Part shown: positions 12,651 through 19,392 of the stretch, in pieces | How positions within the stretch are numbered: the stretch's first letter is position 1 | Layout of the letters: each line of letters starts with the position of its first letter | Source of the DNA: Bacteroidales bacterium | GTDB lineage: Bacteria; Bacteroidota; Bacteroidia; Bacteroidales; Bacteroidaceae | Length of the DNA stretch: 46,070 nucleotides | NCBI GenBank assembly: GCA_029227175.1 | Contig: JAQXZK010000122.1 | Span: 1 to 46,070 of the forward strand | Reading direction: 5' to 3' | Position numbers and translations under genes: made by a program | The notes under the pieces: generated by a model | Databases searched by the model: none | Told to the model about the DNA's origin: nothing | The model's input: the letters and a program-made list of their open reading frames with translations, nothing else

Positions 12651-14006
12651 TCAAGCGAACATTTTGTTGAAGTCAGCAGCCGAGATGCTCTTCTCTTCCA
12701 GTGTCACCTGTGGCTTCAACACCTTGGTTAATTTCGTTTCAATCACACGGTTCACCAGGTTTTCAATCGTTTCTTTTTTCTTCAGCATTTCTGAAGCATA
12801 GTTCTCGAGCATATCCTCGGGAATGTTCATCATGCCATACTGAGCAAACTGTGCGCGTGTGCTTTCCTTGGCCATTTCCTTGATATCGCCGTCTTCCACC
12901 TTGATATTGTTAGCCTTAACCAGCTGTTCCTTGATGAGGTGCCAGGTCAGTTCTTCGATGCTCTTGGCGTAGTTTTCCTCTACATAGCTTTCGCCCTTGT
13001 CTTTGTTGTTCAAGAGCATGATGCGCTTCAGGATTCCGTCTGCATATTCCAGTTTGCCTACTTTAGCGGTAAGCGCGTTGCGCAAGTCGATGAGGAACTT
13101 GAAGTCACTGTCGGCTACGAACTGTCCGCTAATCACTTCCTTGATTTTAGCACGGAAATCGGCTTCGTTGTTTACGGCATCCTTGCCCAAAGCCATGTCG
13201 AAGATTTCCTGAGTCAGTTCTGCTTCCTTGAATCGGGTTATTTCGCTTACGGTGAAGTTGAAGTCGCTCTTCATTTCGGCTGCAGCTTCCTTTTCAATCT
13301 TCAGGAGTGAAGCCAATTCGGCTGCATTTCCGTCCCATGCGGTGTGCGGATTGAACTTCACGGTCTCACCTTTCTTGATGCCAGCAAAGAGGGCTTTCTG
13401 TTCATCATTCTTCATGTAGGTAGGCAACATCACAGCCTCTTCTACACGGATGCCTCCTTCTTTTTCGTTGCCGGCTTCGTCCAGTTCTACCAGAGTACCC
13501 TTCACCATGTCTCTGTCTTCATAAGCCTCGGCAGGAACATATTCACCGGCACGCTGTGTGTACTGCTTGACTTGTGAGTCAACCATTTCGTCTGTTACCT
13601 CTATATTATAATATGGTATGGTGTCGGCTGCACTTACTTCTACCTTGAAGTCCGGAGCCAAAGCGATGTCAAAAAGGAATGTGAAGTCTTCCTGTGTATC
13701 GAAGTTCACCTCCGGTTGTTTGTCCTCATTGGGCAAAGGCTCACCGAGGATATTCAGTTTGTTTTCCTCGATATACTTATACACGCTTTCGCTGAGCAAC
13801 TTGTTTACTTCTTCTGCCAATGCAGATTTGCCATACATCTTTTTTACCAAACTTGCAGGAACCATACCTTTGCGGAAACCGGGCATCTGAGCGTTCTTGC
13901 GGAATGACTTCAATGCTTTCTCTACGCGTTCCTGATAATCAGCCTTTTCAATTTTCACTGTCAGCAAGGCACTTACCTTGTCAACATTTTCTACTGTTAC
14001 GTTCAT
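12651..14006 (-). CDS. tig: Trigger factor, ribosome-associated chaperone
   Basis: A 451-residue protein. The N-terminal ribosome-binding domain carries the family signature (PGFRKGMVPASLV near residue 43). A central FKBP-like PPIase region and a long helical C-terminal chaperone domain follow. Trigger factor binds at the ribosome exit tunnel and shields nascent chains. Length and overall plan fit Bacteroidota trigger factors; the FKBP core is divergent, as is common in this lineage. The gene precedes clpP-clpX in the classical tig-clpP-clpX order. It has its own strong promoter match and a terminator. Confidence 0.93.
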   Translation of the reverse strand: MNVTVENVDKVSALLTVKIEKADYQERVEKALKSFRKNAQMPGFRKGMVPASLVKKMYGKSALAEEVNKLLSESVYKYIEENKLNILGEPLPNEDKQPEVNFDTQEDFTFLFDIALAPDFKVEVSAADTIPYYNIEVTDEMVDSQVKQYTQRAGEYVPAEAYEDRDMVKGTLVELDEAGNEKEGGIRVEEAVMLPTYMKNDEQKALFAGIKKGETVKFNPHTAWDGNAAELASLLKIEKEAAAEMKSDFNFTVSEITRFKEAELTQEIFDMALGKDAVNNEADFRAKIKEVISGQFVADSDFKFLIDLRNALTAKVGKLEYADGILKRIMLLNNKDKGESYVEENYAKSIEELTWHLIKEQLVKANNIKVEDGDIKEMAKESTRAQFAQYGMMNIPEDMLENYASEMLKKKETIENLVNRVIETKLTKVLKPQVTLEEKSISAADFNKMFA

Positions 14007-14058
14007 TCTCTGAATGATATTAAGATTATGTTTTTATGATTTTTCTCAAAATGAGCTG

Positions 14059-14089
14059 CAAAGATAGTCTTAATAATTGAGATTGCAAA
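14059..14089 (-). promoter_or_regulatory. Bacteroidota-type promoter of tig
   Basis: The minus strand reads TTTG (14089-14086), 19 bases, TATCTTTG (14066-14059). This is an exact match to the TTTG/TAnnTTTG consensus with ideal spacing, about 50 bases before the tig ATG. Confidence 0.82.
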
Positions 14090-14136
14090 CATGCAAAGCC
14101 AAAAATCTCAACACCTTACACCGAGGAGTGTTTCTC

Positions 14137-14898
14137 TTACACCATGAACGACTTCTTGCGAAGCACGAAATTCGTTCCTAAATATTTCTCGCGCACGATC
14201 TGGTTCTCGGCCAGTTCCTCCGGTGTTCCCTGGAAGAGGATTTTTCCCTCAAACAACAGGTAAGCTCGATTGGTGATGCAGAGGGTCTCCTGCACGTTGT
14301 GGTCGGTGATGAGGATTCCGATGTTTTTGGACTTCAGGTGCCAGACTACTTTCTGGATGTCCTCCACCGCGATAGGGTCCACACCGGCAAAGGGTTCGTC
14401 GAGCATGATGAACTTGGGGTCGATAGCCAGGCAGCGGGCTATCTCCGTGCGACGTCTCTCTCCACCGCTCAGCTGGTTGCCCTTGTTCCGGCGCACCTTC
14501 TCAAGGTTGAATTCTTCTATGAGGCTTTCCAGTTTCTCGTGCTGGTATTCCTTGGGCTTTCCCGTCATCTCGAGCACGGAGAGGATGTTGTCCTCCACGC
14601 TCATCTGGCGGAACACCGAGGCCTCTTGGGCCAGATAACCGATTCCATTGCGGGCACGCTTGTAGACCGGATAGCCGGTGATGTCCAGGTCGTCCAGGAA
14701 TATCCGGCCTTCATTGGGGGTGATGAGTCCTGTCGTCATGTAGAATGATGTAGTCTTCCCCGCACCGTTCGGTCCCAACAAGCCTACGATTTCTCCCTGT
14801 TTCACGTCGATGGAGACGTGATTCACGACCGTACGCTTGCCATATTTCTTGACCAGTCCCTCTGTTCGCAAAACCGATTTGTACTGTACCTCTTCCAT
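14137..14898 (-). CDS. lptB: LPS export ABC transporter ATPase LptB
   Basis: A 253-residue ABC ATPase. Walker A is GPNGAGKTT at residues 42-50, the Q-loop region is [12 protein letters not shown], the signature is LSGGERRR, Walker B is [13 protein letters not shown] and the switch histidine is in ITDHNVQ. The motifs AQEASVFR and [12 protein letters not shown] are characteristic of LptB, which powers LPS extraction by LptFG from the inner membrane. The partners LptF/G/C are not in the window; an OstA-like (LptA-type) protein is at 995-2758. The gene follows the esterase on the same strand by 57 bases. I see no obvious terminator between them. Confidence 0.93.
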   Translation of the reverse strand: MEEVQYKSVLRTEGLVKKYGKRTVVNHVSIDVKQGEIVGLLGPNGAGKTTSFYMTTGLITPNEGRIFLDDLDITGYPVYKRARNGIGYLAQEASVFRQMSVEDNILSVLEMTGKPKEYQHEKLESLIEEFNLEKVRRNKGNQLSGGERRRTEIARCLAIDPKFIMLDEPFAGVDPIAVEDIQKVVWHLKSKNIGILITDHNVQETLCITNRAYLLFEGKILFQGTPEELAENQIVREKYLGTNFVLRKKSFMV

Positions 14899-14955
14899 GC
14901 AATGTTTTTGATATGAGTGTTATAAAAGTATCTTTTTTTCTCCCGCAGACAGGTG

Positions 14956-16290
14956 TTATTTCAGGAAGTCGTTGATGAAGTTCTCTCTTGCCTTTCCTAT
15001 TGTTTCATTCCACACCTTGTCATAGGGTTTGTTGGTGCCTGAATGCCAGCGGTAGGGGAAGGTGTGTATCTGCTTGTCTTTCGACTTGGCCACGTTGTAA
15101 GCAGCCTGCACGCAGGCCGCGTGACAGGTCTCGTCAATGAATCCACTGACCATGAACAGCTTAGCCTTCGAGAACTGCAGGAAGAAGGCTCCATCAAAAT
15201 AAGCCAGCACCTTCTCGCCCTCAGGAGTCAAGGCTTCTCTGTCGTAAGGTGGCCATCCGCTCTGGCGTTTCTGTCGCACGCCTCCTAAGTCGGTCAGCGC
15301 CGGCACATTGGACACTACGCAGGTGATACGCTTGTCAAGACCTGCAATGGCCTCTGCCTGTCCGCCGCCCTGGCTTTCGCCATAGACGAGGGCACGCTTG
15401 CCGTCCCACTCAGGGAGTGAGCATACATAGTCAAGTGCGCGAACCTCACGCAGGTACATCAGTCGGAAGTAGAAGTCGTCGCGTGTGGTCAGCGGACGTG
15501 TCGAGTAGTTCTTCAGTGCTCCGTTTTCCAAGTCCACGTAGTATTGCTGCGGTTGGTCCTCCACATAGCCGTGAGCATTGAAGTCGATGGCTATCACGCC
15601 CTTGCCTTTCTTGGCATAGCGCAACGCATTGTTCAGGGATGCCCGGCACCACGAGCCTGACACACCGGCTGCATGGACCAGCATGGCAATCGGCAGCGAG
15701 CGTTTGGCCGCCTGCTTGGGTTTGGCCAGATAGCCTCGGACGGGATTCCCCTCGGGCATGGAGATTTCTATGCTGAATGCCTCGTAACCAGCATCGTCGG
15801 GACTGTTCAATGGGATGGGTGTGAGCTTCACCTCGGGCTTTGACTTCCTCAGGGCAGCCTTCTGCTTCTTCCAATAGGTCATGAAGTCCTTAGGCATCTC
15901 GTAACCTGGCCGGAAGTCTTCAGGTGCCACAATAAAGCCTACCATCGACGAGCGGGTCTTGTCGGCAGCTACGGAAATCATGATGGCCTTGGCCTCGTCA
16001 AAGGAGCCTTCGTAAATCACGCGAGGCTGTTCTGTCAACACCACTGTCTTGGCTTCCGGAACATCCGGTATGGCACGATAATGCCGCACTCCACCATCAT
16101 AGATAGTCATCGTCAATACGGAGTCAAACGGTTGGGTCAACGCCCCATACACCTGCACCGTCTCGCCCTTGGCATAGACGCCGCTTTCCTTGTTTAAAGT
16201 CAATGAGACTTTGGTCAACAAATTACGTTGTGCCTGAAGTGAAACTCCTGCCAAGAGGAATGTCACAACCAATAAAATTCTTACGCGCAT
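14956..16290 (-). CDS. Secreted acetyl xylan esterase-like (AXE1 family) hydrolase
   Basis: A 444-residue alpha/beta hydrolase with signal peptide MRVRILLVVTFLLAGVSLQA followed by Q. The catalytic fold matches the acetyl xylan esterase/cephalosporin deacetylase family. The nucleophile Ser306 is in GESQGGG, the likely acid Asp386 is in SGFIDETC, and the likely base His416 is in YRWHSGTN. About 120 N-terminal residues form an extra beta-rich domain before the hydrolase domain. It probably deacetylates plant glycans in the periplasm or at the surface. I start at 16290, ten codons after the first in-frame ATG, because the signal peptide begins there and the -7 box lies 28 bases upstream. Confidence 0.85.
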   Translation of the reverse strand: MRVRILLVVTFLLAGVSLQAQRNLLTKVSLTLNKESGVYAKGETVQVYGALTQPFDSVLTMTIYDGGVRHYRAIPDVPEAKTVVLTEQPRVIYEGSFDEAKAIMISVAADKTRSSMVGFIVAPEDFRPGYEMPKDFMTYWKKQKAALRKSKPEVKLTPIPLNSPDDAGYEAFSIEISMPEGNPVRGYLAKPKQAAKRSLPIAMLVHAAGVSGSWCRASLNNALRYAKKGKGVIAIDFNAHGYVEDQPQQYYVDLENGALKNYSTRPLTTRDDFYFRLMYLREVRALDYVCSLPEWDGKRALVYGESQGGGQAEAIAGLDKRITCVVSNVPALTDLGGVRQKRQSGWPPYDREALTPEGEKVLAYFDGAFFLQFSKAKLFMVSGFIDETCHAACVQAAYNVAKSKDKQIHTFPYRWHSGTNKPYDKVWNETIGKARENFINDFLK

Positions 16291-16317
16291 AGCATTATCC
16301 GTTTTAGTTGTGGGGAG

Positions 16318-16325
16318 CAAAGATA
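16318..16325 (-). promoter_or_regulatory. -7 box for the esterase gene, inside a REP-like unit
   Basis: The minus strand reads TATCTTTG, an exact TAnnTTTG match 28 bases before the chosen ATG. It forms the left end of the first repeat unit at 16318-16534. No -33 TTTG lies at exactly 19 bases; one lies at 23. Confidence 0.55.
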
Positions 16326-16534
16326 GTGCAAACCGAGGGCAGAAACAACAAATTTATTTGATTGTTTATGCCGAGGTGCAGCCTATCTTATCCAAAGATA
16401 GTGCAAATTGAGTGGAGAACTTTCATGCTCGCATGAAAAAGTTATCCCGAAATGCAGCCTATCTTATCCAAAGTAGTGCAAACCGAGCGTAACATAAAAT
16501 AAGCAGGCTTGTTTTTTATGCCGAGGTGAAGGCC
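16318..16534. repeat. Three tandem REP-like palindromic elements of about 66-76 bases
   Basis: Units begin at 16318, 16393 and 16469. Each starts CAAAG(A)TAGTGCAAA followed by CCGAG or TTGAG. Each then has a self-complementary centre, then a CCGAGGTG- or CCGAAATG-type segment; the first two end GCAGCCTATCTTATC. The outer ends GATAG and CTATC are inverted. The junction CTATCTT-ATCC-AAAGATAG forms another stem. The centres differ in sequence between units yet stay self-complementary (clearest at 16419-16442 and 16492-16520). No protein is encoded. The units may be dispersed intergenic elements with a promoter-like box at one end; that role is inferred. Confidence 0.75.
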
Positions 16535-16550
16535 GTTTCCCTGGGTGTCA

Positions 16551-17184
16551 CGCTTTGTCAGGTTGACAAAGTCTCTTATGGAGTTTCCCGGCCACTTTGT
16601 CAGCTTGGCAAAGCCTCCAAAAAGACGACACCCCCCACTTTGTCACCCCGGCAAAGCCTCCAAAAGCCTGCACCCCCCACTTTGTCAAGCCGGCAAAGCC
16701 TCCAAAAAGGAGACACCCCCCATTTTGTCACCCCGACAAAGCCTCCGAAAACGCTGCACCCCCCACTTTGTCAACCCGGCAAAGCCCAGAAGACCCTTTT
16801 TGACACACTTTGTCACGCTGACAAAGCCTCCGAAACAGTCACCCGGACACTTTGCCACACTGACAAAGCCAACGAAACAACGGATAAGGCACTTTGCCGC
16901 ACTGACAAAGTCAACAAAAAGGCAGACAAGGCACTTTGTCACACTGACAAAACCAACGAAAAGGCGGATAAGGCACTTTGCCACACCGGCAAAACCACCG
17001 AAGCAGCGGATAAGACACTTTGCCACACTGACAAAACCAGCGAAAGCCTGCACCCCTCACTTTGCCACACTGACAAAACCTCCGAAAGGCTGCACCCCTC
17101 ACTTTGCCACACCGGCAAAACCCGGGGGATGGCGATACCCTACACTTTGTCAAGTCGGCAAAACCCGGGAGGGATGAATACTGA
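16551..17184. repeat. 15-unit array of 42/43-base repeats, each with a short dyad
   Basis: Units start at 16551, 16593, 16636, 16678, 16721, 16764, 16806, 16848, 16890, 16932, 16974, 17016, 17058, 17100 and 17143. Each opens with a 19-base core CTTTGYCA-nnn-YGRCAAAR, with 8-base arms and a 3-base loop (units at 16551 and 16806 are perfect). A 22-24 base linker follows. Linkers fall into related subtypes: CCTCC-AAAA...CACCCCC in the left half and AACGAAA...GATAAGG in the middle. Several frames on both strands stay open because the period is near a multiple of three. Four 43-base units shift the frame, so I regard it as non-coding DNA. Function unknown; an array of binding sites or RNA hairpins is possible. 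Confidence 0.9.
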
Positions 17185-17254
17185 AGGCCTGTCGGCAAGC
17201 AACAGGCAGAGCACAGTGGAACGGTTTTTTCAGCCGTTCTGTTCATGCCGGGCA

Positions 17255-17304
17255 TAAACACAAATCGGGAGGATGCCCGGAACTACTTCCGGATGTCCTC
17301 CCGA
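17255..17304 (-). terminator. Terminator-like hairpin after the small lipoprotein gene
   Basis: On the minus strand an inverted repeat of about 16 bp (TCGGGAGGA...ATCCGG with CCGG...ATCCTCCCGA, one or two interruptions) ends at 17265. TTTGTGTTT follows. It lies 40-80 bases past the lipoprotein stop. The T tract is imperfect. Confidence 0.55.
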
Positions 17305-17343
17305 CCTAATTCGTTTTGTGGCCTGAGAAAAGCCACGACGGTT

Positions 17344-17718
17344 TCATTCGGATGCCATAATCTGTTCCGACTTGAGAAGCCGATTGTCCGCCTTGTGGGT
17401 AAACGTCACCTCTATGCCGGTTCCGCTCACCTTCAGGTCCTTCTCCAGCTGGTTCATGGCCGTCTTCAAGGCCACCCGCTGCCCCTTCATGAGCGTCTCA
17501 TAAGCCTCCAGTGCCTCCACGTCGTCTCCATAACTTACGACAGAGGTCTGATTCATGCTGCGGCTTACCTGCCTGTACTGCGCATCGCTCATCGTACCCC
17601 TGATGACTTCGAACGTGAGAACATAATCCTCCAAGAATTCATCGCCACAACTTGTCAGTGTAAAATTGCCCAGCATGGCAACAACTGCAACAAGCAGTAA
17701 AGAAAATATCTTTTTCAT
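17344..17718 (-). CDS. Small predicted lipoprotein of unknown function
   Basis: A 124-residue protein. The signal peptide ends in a lipobox-like LTSC with Cys24, followed by GDEFLEDY, an acidic start typical of Bacteroidota surface-exposed lipoproteins. The remainder is soluble, mixed alpha/beta, with no motif that I recognise. It is transcribed away from metY. A -7 box and a strong terminator-like hairpin precede it (17755-17806), so its expression may be attenuated. The repeat array lies just beyond its 3' end. Confidence 0.7.
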   Translation of the reverse strand: MKKIFSLLLVAVVAMLGNFTLTSCGDEFLEDYVLTFEVIRGTMSDAQYRQVSRSMNQTSVVSYGDDVEALEAYETLMKGQRVALKTAMNQLEKDLKVSGTGIEVTFTHKADNRLLKSEQIMASE

Positions 17719-17754
17719 CCTACAAAAAATTTAATTAAACAATCCGGTTTACAC

Positions 17755-17797
17755 AAAAAAACGGCTTGAATCATGAGGTTTCGGCACGATTCAGGCT
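17755..17797 (-). terminator. Terminator-like hairpin in the leader of the small lipoprotein
   Basis: On the minus strand a 12-bp stem (GCCTGAATCGTG with CATGATTCAAGC, one mismatch, one wobble) has a 9-base loop and is followed by CG and seven T. It sits between the -7 box at 17799-17806 and the ATG at 17718, the position expected of an attenuator. Confidence 0.6.
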
Positions 17798-17798
17798 A

Positions 17799-17806
17799 CA
17801 AAGATA
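17799..17806 (-). promoter_or_regulatory. -7 box for the small lipoprotein gene
   Basis: The minus strand reads TATCTTTG, an exact -7 match, about 80 bases before the lipoprotein ATG. No -33 TTTG is seen at the usual distance. Confidence 0.5.
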
Positions 17807-17850
17807 ATGTTTATACCCGTTTCCCACACCTATCACACAAAAAATTGCAT

Positions 17851-17858
17851 TATCTTTG
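17851..17858 (+). promoter_or_regulatory. -7 box for metY
   Basis: TATCTTTG matches TAnnTTTG exactly, 51 bases before the metY ATG at 17910. No -33 TTTG lies at 19-20 bases upstream. The leader is too short for a known SAM riboswitch. Confidence 0.55.
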
Positions 17859-17909
17859 CGCCATCTCTGCCCGCATGGCAGACAACAACGCATTAGACAC
17901 ATATATATT

Positions 17910-19187
17910 ATGAAAAGAAATCTCGAGACCATCTGTATTCAAGGAGGCTGGAAACCTAAAAAAGGAGAACCTCAACAACTGCCCATCTATCAGAGTACAA
18001 CATTTAAATACGAGACCAGTGAGCAAATGGCACGCCTCTTCGACCTGAAAGACGAAGGCTATTTCTACACCCGTCTGGCCAACCCGACCAACGACGCCGT
18101 AGCCAAGAAAATCGCCGCACTCGAAGGAGGCGTGGGTTGCGTACTGACCTCAAGCGGACAGGCGGCATCCTTCTATGCCATCTTCAACATCTGTCAGGCA
18201 GGCGACCACTTCATCACCTCCAACAACATCTATGGCGGTACGTTCAACCTCTTCGGTGTCACCATGAAGAAACTGGGCATCGAGTGCACCTTCGTCGACC
18301 CCGAATGGGACGACGCACGCATCGAAGCCGAGTTCCGCCCTAACACCAAATGCTTCTTCGGCGAGACCATCTCCAACCCCGGCGGCTGCGTGTTCGATAT
18401 CGAACGCTTTGCCAGGATGGCACACAACCACGGAGTACCACTCATCGTAGATAACACCTTCGCCACACCCATCAACTGCCGCCCCATCGAATGGGGATGC
18501 GACATCGTCACCCACTCTACCACGAAATACATGGACGGTCATGCCACACAAGTGGGCGGAGCCATCATCGACAGCGGGAACTTCGACTGGGAAGCACATG
18601 CGGAGAAATTCCCCGGACTGTGCACACCGGACGAGAGTTATCACGGACTGACCTACACGAAGGCCTTCGGCAAAATGGCCTACACAACCAAGCTCGTCAG
18701 CCAGCTCATGCGCGACCTCGGTTCCATCCCCTCACCCCAGAACTCATTCCTCCTCAACCTCGGTCTGGAAACACTCCACCTGCGCATGCCACGACACTGT
18801 GAAAACGCACAGAAAGTAGCCGAATGGTTAGAAAAACATCCCAAAGTATCCTGGGTCAACTACGCCGGCCTTCCAGGTAACAAATACCACGCCCTGGCAC
18901 AGAAATACATGCCCAACGGAACGTGTGGCGTCATTGCCTTCGGACTGAAAGGAACACGCGACGAAGCCATCAAGTTCATGGACAACCTCGACTTCATCAG
19001 CATCGTGACACACGTAGCCGATGCACGCACCTGTGTGCTCCACCCGGCCAGCCACACCCACCGACAGCTCAGCGACGAACAACTCCGTGAAGCCGGCGTG
19101 GCACCCGATCTGGTGCGCCTTTCCGTCGGCATAGAAAACGTGAACGACATTATCGCTGACTTAGAGCAAGCCATGAACAAAATGTAA
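17910..19187 (+). CDS. metY: O-acetylhomoserine aminocarboxypropyltransferase / sulfhydrylase
   Basis: A 425-residue PLP enzyme of the Cys/Met-metabolism family. It makes homocysteine from O-acetylhomoserine and sulfide (or a sulfur carrier). Features visible are the N-terminal QGGW, substrate loop YTRLANPTND near residue 53, cofactor region TSSGQAA near 80, Asp181 in IVDNTFATP, and the Schiff-base Lys206 in THSTTKYMDGH. The C-terminal stretch ASHTHRQLS with RLSVGIEN is typical of the family. The start is ATG 17910; an in-frame ATG 54 bases upstream lies at the predicted transcript start and is less likely. A perfect 15-bp terminator follows. Distinguishing MetY from other MetB/MetC-like enzymes rests on the long middle region and is fairly sure. 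Confidence 0.9.
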   Translation: MKRNLETICIQGGWKPKKGEPQQLPIYQSTTFKYETSEQMARLFDLKDEGYFYTRLANPTNDAVAKKIAALEGGVGCVLTSSGQAASFYAIFNICQAGDHFITSNNIYGGTFNLFGVTMKKLGIECTFVDPEWDDARIEAEFRPNTKCFFGETISNPGGCVFDIERFARMAHNHGVPLIVDNTFATPINCRPIEWGCDIVTHSTTKYMDGHATQVGGAIIDSGNFDWEAHAEKFPGLCTPDESYHGLTYTKAFGKMAYTTKLVSQLMRDLGSIPSPQNSFLLNLGLETLHLRMPRHCENAQKVAEWLEKHPKVSWVNYAGLPGNKYHALAQKYMPNGTCGVIAFGLKGTRDEAIKFMDNLDFISIVTHVADARTCVLHPASHTHRQLSDEQLREAGVAPDLVRLSVGIENVNDIIADLEQAMNKM

Positions 19188-19239
19188 CAGCAAACAAAAC
19201 GACAAGAAAACATCCCGAACAGCAAACATTTTGTCAATC

Positions 19240-19290
19240 AAACAGCCGTTCTTGAATGAAAAATCATCAAGAACGGCTGTTTGCCGTTTC
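19240..19290 (+). terminator. Rho-independent terminator after metY
   Basis: A perfect 15-bp inverted repeat (AAACAGCCGTTCTTG with CAAGAACGGCTGTTT, 19240-19254 and 19268-19282) with a 13-base loop is followed by a T-rich stretch. Confidence 0.85.
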
Positions 19291-19347
19291 TTTTCTTCCT
19301 TTCAACAAAAAAGATTGATAAAAAACACAATGCTATAAAAAAAACCT

Positions 19348-19355
19348 TATATTTG
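19348..19355 (+). promoter_or_regulatory. -7 box for the susC-like gene
   Basis: TATATTTG matches TAnnTTTG exactly, 38 bases before the susC-like ATG. No clear -33 TTTG is seen upstream. Confidence 0.5.
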
Positions 19356-19392
19356 CCCCCAAGAAACTTAATTAATATTAATGGTTTAAACT

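Noticed and set aside
16551-17184. CRISPR array
   Set aside because: The spacer-like linkers are only 22-24 bases and similar to each other, the repeats are degenerate, and no cas gene lies in the window.
16526-17261. Long open frames (116-243 codons) on both strands across the dyad array
   Set aside because: They arise because a 42-base period without stops keeps several frames open at once. The 43-base units shift the frame, the products are low-complexity His/Lys/Thr/Pro repeats, and no signal, promoter or start context supports them.
17859-17909. SAM or other riboswitch in the metY leader
   Set aside because: The leader after the -7 box is only about 45 bases and shows no multi-helix fold or expression-platform terminator.
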